Shown: positions 53,712 to 62,862 of the stretch, piece by piece
How the letters are laid out: every line of letters begins with the position of its first letter
How positions within the stretch are numbered: the stretch's first letter is position 1
Assembly (NCBI GenBank): GCA_031771865.1
Contig: JASISA010000042.1
Span: 2,039,501-2,103,500 of the forward strand
Reading direction: 5' to 3'
From: Nothophaeocryptopus gaeumannii
Taxonomy: Eukaryota > Ascomycota > Dothideomycetes > Mycosphaerellales > Mycosphaerellaceae
DNA length: 64,000 nt
The notes under the pieces: model-generated
The model's database searches: none
The model's input: the letters and a program-made list of their open reading frames with translations, nothing else
What the model was told of the DNA's origin: nothing
Translations under genes and position numbers: made by a program

Positions 53712-54935
53712 ATGTTCGCGACACGCAACCAGAACGAGAACGCCATCTACCAGCAGCAGACTACGACCGCCGCGAAGAACCAAGGACTAGCTCCAAAGAC
53801 TCCTGCCAACAAACCCGCTCCGAAGACCCCTTTTGGAGAACGCAAGAGCGACGAGAACGCTGGCAACGTGACATTTGGTAAGGGAAAGGCACAAGAGGGG
53901 AAGGCAGACCGCAATGCGTTCGTGACACCAGCAAGTGAGTATCGATCTGGTCTTGAACGAGGAGTAGGTACTGACGACATCCGTGTAGACCCAAAGACTC
54001 GTGCACCGCTTGGCAACAAGACTACCAACGCGAAGGCTCTTCAGACGCCAGCCTTAGATCTTCCACAAAAAGACGGAAATGCGCCGTCAAGCAATAAACC
54101 CACTAGCCCACGTCTGCGTCGCAGCAAGATCAAAGTACACGAGACCCTCGACACTGCCCACGATGTCTTGCAGCAGGATCCTGAAGAGCGAGAGATCGAG
54201 TACATGCCACCGCGCGAAGTGCCACTGAACAACGACCCAGATGACATTCTTCCGTACCCAATGAACCTGGACGTGCTAAAAGGAAAGAACCTGACACGCG
54301 GGTGGCTGTCGGAGTACTCGCAAAAGGAGGACCATGACGAGGATAGCGAGCTGAGTGATTTCGAAGAGAAGTGCAAGAAGGCCGAGGCAGAGCGAAACAG
54401 ACGAGAGGATTACAAAGCACGGCCAGCGCTGAAGCCAGCTGCGGCCAGAGGCACGGGCGTGACTGCGTCCAAACCAGCACCGACGACCATGCGCGCGCAG
54501 AAAGCAGCATCAGTGCTCGGTAGCCGACCCGCCACGAGGCCAGCTGCACCGAATCTCTCGACTGCAAGAACGGCCACAAAGCCGGGTCTGTCAGGCCTCG
54601 GTCCATCAACGGCAGCAAAGAAGCTTGCCGCCCCAACAGCCAACCCTCGCTTCGCTGCTGCCAAAGCCGCGTCCAACAGCACTATTGGCTACTCCAAAGG
54701 CAGAGCCGTCTCTGCTTCCAAGAGCAGGCCACTATCTGAGATCCACTCTCAACCGAAGCCAACTCAAGCACTGGAACAGAAAAACAAATTGCACGACCTA
54801 CTTGCTCTGGGTACTCTGGACATCGCAGAGGACGAGGAGGTTGATTTTGGATTTCCTGGCACCACAGGAGGATTGGATGGTTTGGTGGATGAAGAAGAAG
54901 AGGTCTTTCAACTTGATCCTGTTGAGGATCTCTAA
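53712..54935 (+). CDS. Securin-like (Cut2-type) mitotic regulator, 389 aa after splicing
   Basis: Exons 53712-53934 and 53989-54935. The 54-nt piece between them begins GTGAGT, ends GTAG, and has no stop, so it keeps the frame whether or not it is removed. Splicing gives TPANPKTRAPLGNKT, a D-box-like RAPLGN. The N-terminus is rich in KTP repeats. Residues 150-200 include EIEYMPPREVPLNNDPDDILPYPM, matching the IEYMPP block of fission-yeast Cut2. The middle is a basic Ala/Pro/Thr-rich region and the end is acidic (DEEEEVFQLDPVEDL). Securin holds separase inactive until the APC destroys it at anaphase. Family assignment rests on short motifs and general layout, so it is moderately sure. Confidence 0.6.
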   Translation: MFATRNQNENAIYQQQTTTAAKNQGLAPKTPANKPAPKTPFGERKSDENAGNVTFGKGKAQEGKADRNAFVTPASEYRSGLERGVGTDDIRVDPKTRAPLGNKTTNAKALQTPALDLPQKDGNAPSSNKPTSPRLRRSKIKVHETLDTAHDVLQQDPEEREIEYMPPREVPLNNDPDDILPYPMNLDVLKGKNLTRGWLSEYSQKEDHDEDSELSDFEEKCKKAEAERNRREDYKARPALKPAAARGTGVTASKPAPTTMRAQKAASVLGSRPATRPAAPNLSTARTATKPGLSGLGPSTAAKKLAAPTANPRFAAAKAASNSTIGYSKGRAVSASKSRPLSEIHSQPKPTQALEQKNKLHDLLALGTLDIAEDEEVDFGFPGTTGGLDGLVDEEEEVFQLDPVEDL

Positions 54936-55296
54936 GCCCCCAAATTCTGTTGTTCACTTGGCTGCGGCTGCGGCTGCTGGAGCTGATGCTCAGTATTGTA
55001 CAACTCTTCTTTCGTATCTTGTTACGGGCGTTATGACGGATGGCCTCACTGAGAAGTGAAGTAGCAGCAACTGGGTATACCACACACTGTATTAGATTCT
55101 GTAAGTTTGAAAATCGAAGAGAACGTTCGTTGAATCTTTGAACACTGCATGTCTATCTCCTTGCTTAGCTCAATGAATGAGGTATATTGGTAATCATGAA
55201 ATGCAGGGCATCCAACTCCCCATCCTCCAACCGCCCTCCTGTTCTACCTTCCAACTCAACTCATGGACTCGCCATGGGACTGTCAACGACCGCCTC
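54936..55296. other. Intergenic region between convergent genes
   Basis: About 360 bp with a short GCTGCGGCTGCGGCTGCT run near 54960. No gene was recognised. Confidence 0.4.
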
Positions 55297-56787
55297 CTAT
55301 GGCTCTGCATCCTCATCCCCACCCACTGCCTCCGCATCCCAAACCGTCCTCTCCCTCTTCCCCTTCTTCACCTCCTGAATCTCCATCTCTACATACATCT
55401 TACACCAACCAATCTGCTTATCGGCCTCCTCTCCTGTTGGATCGTTCGTACAGTCTCCATCTAATGCCGTCAAGACTCGACGGTTGCATTCCTCTTCGGC
55501 TTGGCCGCACCGACGGTCGTAGTCAGTGACATTTGGTCGGAGGTGCTTGGCGCGAGCTTCTGCGATTAGCCGTCGGGCGACGGGGATGGCGAGTTTGATG
55601 AGGAGGGCGCGGTAGGAGCGGGAGTCTTCGCCGTGATTGCGGGCGAGGGAGAGGCGTTTGGGGACTGGGAGGGTTGGGTCGTCGACGTAGGCGGGCGCAG
55701 GGAGGGTGTTGTTGGCTGTGGATTTGCCCGTTGCTGGCGTATTGCTCTTCTTTCCTGCATTTGCGGCCTTGGGCACGGGATTGTTGGGAAATGCAAGAGC
55801 TCGTTCCGATTCTGGGATCGGAGTACACGACTCTCGGCGTGTCGCTTTTGCCTTTGCTGCTGCCTCCCTGACGCGCTTTGGGCCGGCTTTGGATTTGCTC
55901 GGAGCAGCTACACCGCTGTTGGAGTGGGTAAGGTCATGAGCATCAAAGACAGAATCATCACCTTCGTCTTCATCCTCGGTTGCCTTTTCGGAGAAGTTGC
56001 TTTTCGACTTGCGACTCTTGCCTCCTGCTGCCACCTTGGGGGCCTTGCCACGAGAAAGCTGAGAGACATTATCGTCATTGTCCTCGGTCTCTTCACTTAT
56101 CTTCTTCTGCTGTTTGCGAGCGCCCCCTGCGTTGCTCACAGGAGGGTGAGGCGCAAATGATGTCCATCCCTTCTCCTTATTAATCTTGACACGCTGGATG
56201 GGAGGGCTCACGTCGTCGCTGTCCTCGGCCACGTTCCTGGCACGCTTCTTGGCAGAAGCACGGCTCAGCGATTTCGATCCAAGGTCGGCTGGAGTCGCTT
56301 CCCTCGGTACAGCTGGCTTGGCCACATGGCTAGACGGAGATGATCGCTGCTTTCCTTTATCAGGCTGGGCAGGTGGACTCATGAGCTCAGTCAGCGAAGA
56401 AGCATCAGTAAGAGTCTCTGTCTCAGCCTTTGCCTCATTTTGCTCAGTCTCATTTCCGGCTGGACGCTGGTCGAAATGTCCCAGTTCGAGCAGCTGCCTC
56501 AATGTATGACCTCCCCATTTATCTTTTCCAAGCTTCATGAGCCCCTTTGCCGTCTCTTTCTGATCTTCGTCAGTCATGAGTTCCATCATGTCTTGTGTGA
56601 TTGTATCCACGTTGGGCGGGTCAGTGGCGTTGTTTCGCTCTCGTACTGCCCGCCGCGCAGAAGCGAACATTGGATATTCTGGCTGGAACTTCCGTACAAG
56701 AGGGATGCGCCCAGCTTCCGTTGCCTTCGCCGCCTCGTGTTCTGCAGCGTCGTTCAGTGTCTGGACAACTTCCAGAATAGAAGCCAT
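55297..56787 (-). CDS. Hypothetical charged, mostly disordered nuclear-type protein, 496 aa
   Basis: A single exon from ATG 56787 (MASILEVVQTLNDAAEHEAAK). Two ordered-looking parts flank a disordered middle. The N-terminal part is residues 1-105 (RKFQPEYPMFASARRAVRERN, KLGKDKWGGHTLRQLLELGHF). The C-terminal part is residues 375-480 (SRSYRALLIKLAIPVARRLIAEARA, CGQAEEECNRRVLTALDGDC). The middle is rich in Lys, Ser, Glu and Asp with several nuclear-signal-like clusters (KKRARN, SRKSKS). No family was recognised. Chromatin or nucleolar location is a guess from composition. Confidence 0.7.
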   Translation of the reverse strand: MASILEVVQTLNDAAEHEAAKATEAGRIPLVRKFQPEYPMFASARRAVRERNNATDPPNVDTITQDMMELMTDEDQKETAKGLMKLGKDKWGGHTLRQLLELGHFDQRPAGNETEQNEAKAETETLTDASSLTELMSPPAQPDKGKQRSSPSSHVAKPAVPREATPADLGSKSLSRASAKKRARNVAEDSDDVSPPIQRVKINKEKGWTSFAPHPPVSNAGGARKQQKKISEETEDNDDNVSQLSRGKAPKVAAGGKSRKSKSNFSEKATEDEDEGDDSVFDAHDLTHSNSGVAAPSKSKAGPKRVREAAAKAKATRRESCTPIPESERALAFPNNPVPKAANAGKKSNTPATGKSTANNTLPAPAYVDDPTLPVPKRLSLARNHGEDSRSYRALLIKLAIPVARRLIAEARAKHLRPNVTDYDRRCGQAEEECNRRVLTALDGDCTNDPTGEEADKQIGWCKMYVEMEIQEVKKGKRERTVWDAEAVGGDEDAEP

Positions 56788-57433
56788 TTTGCTCGTTTGA
56801 GCACGTGGTCGTGAATGTGATGTAGTCCAGAGACCGCAAAGCGTCGTTGCGTGGTATGATGTTGAATCCGCGGTCTTTCAACGAAAAGATATTGGTGACC
56901 TGTTTGCTATACGGTATTCTACCAAAGAGAACCAATTTGCCGAGCAGTGAAAAGATTTTTGGCAAGACCGGTCTTGGAATTTATGGATTACCAGCAATTA
57001 CTCAATGTGCGCATTTAATTCGATCTACAAGCTGGTCAGCATGACTCCTCGTCCCTGAGGCCATGGGCCATACGAATCTACTGACGCTTGCGAAGGTAGC
57101 AAGGTTGAAGAATGCGGTACTCCAATAGATGGCCAAAGAGTGATGTTGGTAGCTGTTTGTTGTGAGGACAGCATGCTGATGAGCTTGCAAAAGCGAACTG
57201 ACCAGCTCCAAGTTGTATACTGGTCGTGTGTTTCTTCCTCATATGGCACTAGCCCCAGCAGTTGGGAAGGCATGTTGGGCCAGACGTGACTGCTGGTGGA
57301 ACGGGAGAGTGTCCACAGATGTCTCTCCCTTCAAGATTCTTTCCGCTTCAGGACATCCTGGAGTTGCCAGCCGTTGCCTGTGTAGGGCGCTCATTCTTGC
57401 CCGTATGCAAATACTCCTCCCCGTCCGTAGGCG
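56788..57433. other. Intergenic region upstream of the charged protein
   Basis: About 650 bp. It includes the promoter of the 55297-56787 gene. Short frames only. Confidence 0.4.
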
Positions 57434-57846
57434 TCACCCGTGTTTGTGAAGTACTTGGCAACCTGCGACATCGTGACTCTCTGAGGCCCTTCCTTGCACG
57501 GCAGTCCATTGAGTCTCCAAATGCCATCCGCTCCGCCGCAAATCAGCTACAACGAACCGTACGCCCACATCGACTGTCTTCAGCGAGGGCTGCGTGATTA
57601 GTTGACGTCTCCACGATGTATCCCACCTCCAGATCTTGGGGTCATCCATTGCAGCTTTGCCAGTTCCTAGAAGCATTCGCCCCCGCAAGCGAGTAAGCAT
57701 GGGATGCTCAATCAGCTCAGACGGCTCGGGCGGTCGCTCGTTGATATCTACAAACTCCTTTAGGCATCGAATTGGCTTGCCTCCGGTTGAGCGATAGAAC
57801 ATGGCCTCTTGAAGCTTTGCGCTTGCGTCGGTGACAGCCTTCCATT
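57434..57846 (-). CDS. Possible small gene or exon, unknown
   Basis: A minus-strand frame without stops from 57846 reads WKAVTDASAKLQEAMFYRST, GGKPIRCLKEFVDINERPPEP, ELIEHPMLTRLRGRMLLGTG and DPKIWRWDTSWRRQ. Its amino-acid balance and codon choice look coding. The first ATG is at 57802. There may be an upstream exon, but no certain splice site was found. No family was recognised. Confidence 0.35.
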
Positions 57847-58012
57847 ATGAGGTGTTGGTGTTGGGAGGTTCTGGTGACTGAAGAGGTTGAAGAGGTTGCG
57901 TTGACTTTCTGAGTTTGCACCAAAAGACCAGTGGCACGAGCCGCGTGCAGCGCGTACATGTGATGCATGTAAAGGTCAGGTCGCGGATGCTATTGACTCC
58001 CTGCATGTGATC

Positions 58013-59395
58013 CTAGAAATTCCTCTGCCATGGGAACACCTCACCCCTCCCCTCGACATTCTTCGTCACCACCGTAAAGCACACGCTCTTCGGAAAGTCC
58101 AGAAGCTCCCTCACAGCATGTCCCGGCTCAAGCGTCTGATCGAGATACATGCATATGGCCTGACACTCAAACAGCGCACGTCTGGTCATCCACCACACGT
58201 TGTACGGCACGAGCTTCGCATACCACCACGCCAATAGCAGCAGCGCCTGCGCATCCTTTTCTACAAGCAATGTACCGAACTCAGGTTCCATATGTCCAAG
58301 GAAAGCGAGGAACCACATGATTGTTGCGTGAGTTGGCTCGATGGGCACCAAACGTTCGATGATGGAAGCTTGAGTGAAGTAAGGATCCCGCGGTGCATCG
58401 CCATCGCCCCGTGGAGTATCCAGATTGTACAATTTCGTGACATAGGGGAACAGCTTATCCAGTTCCGGATTCATCGGCCTAACGTGGGTGTACATCGACG
58501 CTTTCTTCGCACTTTCCGTTTCGATGGCAGTTTTGAAGGGAGAGTCGTCTCGTAGAGGATTAGCTAGTTTGAACACCGACTTCTTGCCCTCGGACATTTT
58601 CAGCCAGTCCAGATCGCTGAACTCGGGTGTCTTGAGAGGCCAGGATTCTTGCGCCGACGTGGCTTGCATGTCTGCGAATGAAGCTGCTCCTAAAAGGGCT
58701 GACGTCGCCCAGAGAGCGTCTTTCTCATTGTTGGACAAGTGCAGGTTCGAAAGAGCCTTGCTGAAGAGCGCTGCTGCGTGGTAGGCATGGAAAGCCTCGG
58801 CTGTGGAGGCTTTGGTAGTGACTGGGTCGTAGAGGTAGCGATCATGCATTAATGTGAGGCGTAAGACGGCGTGCAGTGTCCATGAGTATTCCGTCGCGAA
58901 CCGAGTGAGGGCCTCTCGATAAATGTGCACGGAATCCGCGGTTCCTATGGTCAAGACAGTGCGATCGTAGAATTTTCGGAGCAGGTCCACATGAGGTCTA
59001 TCGATGTAGACGACATCAGCATCAGCGGTTCCTTCGTCCACATGAAGGTGTAGAGGAGCATTCATCATCCCGTTGATTGCCTTGTAAGCATCGAAGGTAG
59101 TCGTCTCCGGTGGCGATTCTGAGCTGGACATGTCAAGCTGGAAGGTCGCTACACCCTGAAACTGGAGTTCGTCGGCAGTCTTTGCATCGTAGTTGCAGGA
59201 GACACCGAATGCCATACATTTCTGGCATTCCGGTCTGCTCTCGTCGCACTGTTCGTGTCATTAATAAGGGTGCTGTCAGCGCAATTGAAGTAGACTGCTG
59301 TCGCCTACCTTTACCCTTCTGAGCTTGCAGTTTGAACATCCCTGCCGGCTCTTCGTATGAGCCTTACGCTTCCTATTTCCGTTTTCTAGGGCCAT
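58013..59395 (-). CDS. Zn2Cys6 fungal transcription factor, 440 aa
   Basis: Two exons: 59395-59309 and 59248-58013, with a 60-nt intron that splits the zinc cluster. The joined cluster is C20-x2-C23-x6-C30-x6-C37-x2-C40-x6-C47 (CSNCKLRRVK then CDESRPECQKC), preceded by a basic stretch (GNRKRKAHTKSRQ). The remainder matches the helical regulatory region of this class. It includes EYSWTLHAVLRLTLMHDRYL, HAYHAAALFSKALSNLHLS, ALWATSALLGAASFA and LLLLAWWYAKLVPYNVWWM. Such proteins bind CGG-type sites and control pathway genes; the target is unknown. An intron inside the cluster is common in filamentous ascomycetes. No metabolic cluster adjoins it. Confidence 0.92.
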
Positions 59396-59575
59396 GTTGA
59401 TGAATCAAGATGTCTTGTATTCGATGCTATCCTCAGACCTGCTCTTGCTGTGAGGAAGGGCAGTCCCGTTGATTTCGTGCTTTGTCAGCCAAAAGAATCC
59501 AATTTGGACGCTTCAAACATCGCGATCATGCTCCGCATGTGAGATCAACGACCACAACACATTCGCCATGTGGAT

Positions 59576-60272
59576 ATGTCAGTCTCCGCTGAAGCGTTTG
59601 CTGCAGGTATTAGGGGCTTGCATGAAAGATGGCAGAAGCTCGATCTACAGACGGAATGGGAGGACGTGAAGTTGCTTCAACAAGTACATGAATATCCTGT
59701 CTCAAGCGAGTAGCTCTGCTAACCTAGGCACGCAGTATGGCACATCCTTCCTTCGCATCAACAGAAGGCTCCGGTCGCCTGCCACAGAGGAAGTCCAGGG
59801 TGATGTTGTTGGTGAAGCAGAAGTTCACGAGAAGGACCCAGAGGCTTTGCCGCCACCCAAAGCCGACACCAGCTCGGATCCCTTGATCACATGCGATATC
59901 GTTCACTCGCCATCTTATCAGGTTCCTGTTCTGTATCTGAGCATTCAAAGCCCAAGCCAAAAGACTCGGCTTTGCGCGGATGAGGCGCTCGACCTGCTAG
60001 TCCCAGAAGCCTTCAAGCCGCAAATCAGAGCAGTGGGAGTCATGGGCGCTCTCAGTATGACCGACCATCCCATATCAGGGCTTCCTGTATACTTTGTCCA
60101 TCCGTGTTTGACGCAAGAAGCTATGATCGCGATCACCGGAGAACGCGAACTTGACCCCGAAGATTATCTGGTGCTCTGGCTTGGAGCCATCGGAGGGAGC
60201 GTGGGACTTCATCTTCCAATGGAGCTCATGGAAAGGCCAGAAGCAGCTGACCCGGCGCTTGGAAAGGGTTAG
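59576..60272 (+). CDS. ATG10: Autophagy E2-like conjugating enzyme ATG10, 214 aa
   Basis: Two exons: 59576-59683 and 59736-60272, with a 52-nt intron in phase 0. The first exon gives MSVSAEAFAAGIRGLHERWQ and EWEDVKLLQQ, the usual N-terminal helix. The second has YQVPVLYLSIQSP, then MTDHPISGLPVYFVHPCLTQEAM, the Atg3/Atg10 signature with catalytic cysteine at about residue 160. It then reads YLVLWLGAIGGSVGLHLPMEL. Atg10 transfers Atg12 to Atg5, forming the conjugate that drives Atg8 lipidation. An acidic insert at residues 55-80 is lineage-specific. It lies 180 bp from the divergent Zn2Cys6 gene. Confidence 0.92.
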
Positions 60273-60405
60273 AAAGTATTCTCATCATCGTATTTGCGTC
60301 AGAATACCTACTCTCGGCAGTGTTCCGAACTTCGAACGCCTTGCTTCCTGTGTCTTTTTGGTTGTCCTGGCCAATGATCGTAGAAGGCCAATTGAGTGAC
60401 TTTGC

Positions 60406-61131
60406 TTAGTCCGAGTCGCTCATCTCCATCTCTCCACCGCTATCCTCCTCCATGGGTGCATCGCCCTTGCCCTCACCTTCATCGTCGCTCTCTTCTCTCT
60501 GCCTCTTCTGACCAACAGTCGACGCTGGACTGGCAGAGTTCTCTGCGCCTGCTTTGGCGGCTTCCACTGCTGGAGATTTCGCCGGGATTTGTCCATTTGG
60601 TTTGACAGGTAGTCCGGGAGGCGGCGGAAGACCAGCTGGAGGTGGTGGCAATGAGCCTGGCGGAGCGGGAAACGCGCTGGGCGGTGCTGCACCGGAACTC
60701 GTGGTTTGTGCGGTGGGTTTGGAGGGCTCTTCGTGGAAAGTGCCGGTAAGTTTGGCGAGTGTATTGGAGCGATTTTTGGAGTAAGAGATTTTCTGCAATA
60801 TGCATTAACACCTGTACTTCCTTCCGCTGTTCGGCTCCTGTCATAGGCTTACCATCACCTTCCCAAAGAAGTCGTACCCTTGGCAGTGTCGCATTGCCTG
60901 CGTCGCGGAATTGGTATCTCGGAACAGCACGTGTGCTTGACCTCGCATCTTTGCGCTCTTCACCGCTGTGATATCCAGCACCGGGCCATATGTGGACAGA
61001 AGCATGTAGAGATTCCGCTTCAGGTCATATTTCTGCAGCTTGTCGGGGAGGTTCTGGATGTAGAGCGATTGGTTTGGTGAGATCTTTTGGGCGACAGCAT
61101 TTTGCCCAGGCGCGGCGACGGCGGTGGACAT
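60406..61131 (-). CDS. U1A/U2B''-type snRNP protein with one RRM, 221 aa
   Basis: Two exons: 61131-60853 and 60792-60406, with a 60-nt intron in phase 0 joining GKVM to KISYSKNRS. One RRM occupies residues 20-100. RNP2 is LYIQNLP (23-29) and RNP1 is RGQAHVLF (63-70). Between them is LKRNLYMLLSTYGPVLDI, which matches the SNF/U1A/U2B'' family that binds U1 or U2 snRNA stem-loops. The remainder is a Pro/Ala-rich linker (PPPPAGLPPPPGLP) and an acidic tail ending EMEMSDSD. There is no second RRM, unlike metazoan U1A, so it could be the U2 B'' (Msl1) type. Convergent with ATG10, divergent from ARC40. Confidence 0.9.
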
Positions 61132-61348
61132 GTTGGCGACACGATCGAGGCGTAGAGTGCACGCGACTGAGTTGATGTTCGAAGTCGAACTTTTGGTAGA
61201 ATAGAGCTCTCGGTATCGTATTTCGGTTCACTTCCCGAGCGTCGTCACTTCGACCAGGCAACTCCAACTCAGCTCTCGCACAGCCATTGACTACTTCACC
61301 AGCATTGACAGTAGAGAGACCTCCCCTCCTGTCACTGCTCCACCCACA
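61132..61348. promoter_or_regulatory. Bidirectional promoter region of the snRNP gene and ARC40
   Basis: 217 bp between divergent ATG codons. It includes pyrimidine-rich leader sequence before ARC40. No named site is claimed. Confidence 0.5.
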
Positions 61349-62452
61349 ATGGCCGCTCCGCAAGTCCACCACCTCTTCCACGCTCCCATCAGCGACCACT
61401 CCTTCTCCGCCGATCGCCGTACATTGGCCGTCACCCGCGACAACAATGTGGAGCTCTACGGAAGCACTGGCAACAGCTTCAAGCTGCAGGATGAGCTTCG
61501 CGGCCACGACAAGCTTGTGACTGGTGTCGACATTGCTCCCAGATCAGGCCGCATTGTGACATCTTCCCAGGACCGCAATGCATACGTCTGGGAGCCTAGC
61601 CAGACTGGAGAATGGAAGCCAACTCTCGTCTTGCTCCGGATCAACAGAGCTGCTACTTGCGTTCGATGGGCACCGAACGAGAGCAAGTTCGCCGTCGGGA
61701 GCGGAGCCCGCATCATTGCCATTTGCTACTTTGAAGAGGAGAACGACTGGTGGGTTAGCAAGCACCTGAAGAAGCCTCTTCGATCAACTGTCACAAGTGT
61801 GGCATGGCACCCGAACAGTGTCTTGATGGCTGCTGGCAGCACGGACGGACATGCGAGAGTACTTTCGTCTTTCATCAAGGGCACGGATGAGCGCCCGGAG
61901 CCTTCGGCTTGGGGCGAGAGACTACCGTTCAACACTGTCTGCGGAGAGTACCTGAATGCCACAGCTGGGTGGGTCCACAGCGTGAGCTTCTCTCCAAGTG
62001 GCAGCGCCCTGGCTTTCGCGTCACACGACAGCAGCTTGACGGTCGTCTACCCTTCGGCACCGGAGCAGCCACCGCAAGCTGTCATCTCTATCAACACGCA
62101 GATGCTTCCATTCGCCGACCTGCTCTGGATCAACGAGGGCGAGATCGTCTGCGCGGGCTACGACTGCGAGGTGTACAAATTCGCTGGATCGGCATCTGGT
62201 TGGCAACTTACGGGCTCGCTCGAGAAGTCGAGTGCTGCCGGCGCTGGTGCCGCGAGGGAGGAGAGCGCATTGAACATGTTCAGGTCTATGGATTTGAAGG
62301 GACGAAGCGGAGGTGTGGATGATACCAAGTTAAGGACTGTGCACCAGAACACTATCAACAAGGTGCGCGCATACAATGGTGGTGGAACAGGGCAGGTCAC
62401 GCAGATCAGCACTGCGGGCGTGGATGGTCGAGTCGTGGTGTGGAGCTTGTGA
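61349..62452 (+). CDS. ARC40: Arp2/3 complex subunit ARPC1 (p41), WD40 protein, 367 aa
   Basis: A single exon from ATG 61349. It starts MAAPQVHHLFHAPISDHSFS, as is typical for the subunit. WD-type blades follow: DELRGHDKLVTGVDIAPRSG with VTSSQDRNAYVW, TCVRWAPNESKFAVGSGARI, KKPLRSTVTSVAWHPNSVLM, WVHSVSFSPSGSALAFASHD, and a closing QISTAGVDGRVVVWSL. Between blades 5 and 6 a less conserved insert includes SALNMFRSMDLKGR, in the place of the exposed helix of ARPC1 that contacts actin. The protein is part of the complex that nucleates branched actin filaments at endocytic sites. Length and order of segments agree with the family. Confidence 0.97.
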   Translation: MAAPQVHHLFHAPISDHSFSADRRTLAVTRDNNVELYGSTGNSFKLQDELRGHDKLVTGVDIAPRSGRIVTSSQDRNAYVWEPSQTGEWKPTLVLLRINRAATCVRWAPNESKFAVGSGARIIAICYFEEENDWWVSKHLKKPLRSTVTSVAWHPNSVLMAAGSTDGHARVLSSFIKGTDERPEPSAWGERLPFNTVCGEYLNATAGWVHSVSFSPSGSALAFASHDSSLTVVYPSAPEQPPQAVISINTQMLPFADLLWINEGEIVCAGYDCEVYKFAGSASGWQLTGSLEKSSAAGAGAAREESALNMFRSMDLKGRSGGVDDTKLRTVHQNTINKVRAYNGGGTGQVTQISTAGVDGRVVVWSL

Positions 62453-62862
62453 TGATTCGGCGAGACGGTCACTAAGAGGTCTCGTATGTGAGTAGCATCC
62501 ATTAAACTGCATCTGGCGTGAGGGTGTACCTCATGGTTCACGAAACGGTTTGATCCACATTCTGAATCACGTCCCTGATACTCGAGTGAAAGGATTTCGA
62601 CGCGAGACTCGCGCATCGCTCGCCCCAAGCACTATCATATGTTGGGATTCTGGACGCCAACCCCGAGCGTCACCTCTCGCGCCCAGTCGTCGTCCTGAAC
62701 ACAACATCGGCGCTGACTGCAAAACAGTGATAACTTACCAGTCCAGCATTCTCCGCCATTCAACAAAAGCCGCACGGCTCGGCAGAGGGCTTCCGCTGTG
62801 CGACTCGACAAAGCCATTGTCACAGTTGCCTGGTAATCCTGTCCCATTACTGCTCTCTGTGA
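62453..62862. other. Region between ARC40 and the right-edge pseudogene
   Basis: About 400 bp. The last 100 bases contain a Cys/His-rich reading (CATRQSHCHSCL, about 62787-62832) followed by a possible GTAATC donor. This may be the degraded upstream exon of the adjoining pseudogene; it could not be joined with confidence. Confidence 0.35.

Noticed and set aside
58013..60272. Zn2Cys6 regulator beside ATG10 as part of a metabolic gene cluster
   Set aside because: No enzyme genes of secondary metabolism or transport lie nearby; the neighbours are housekeeping genes.
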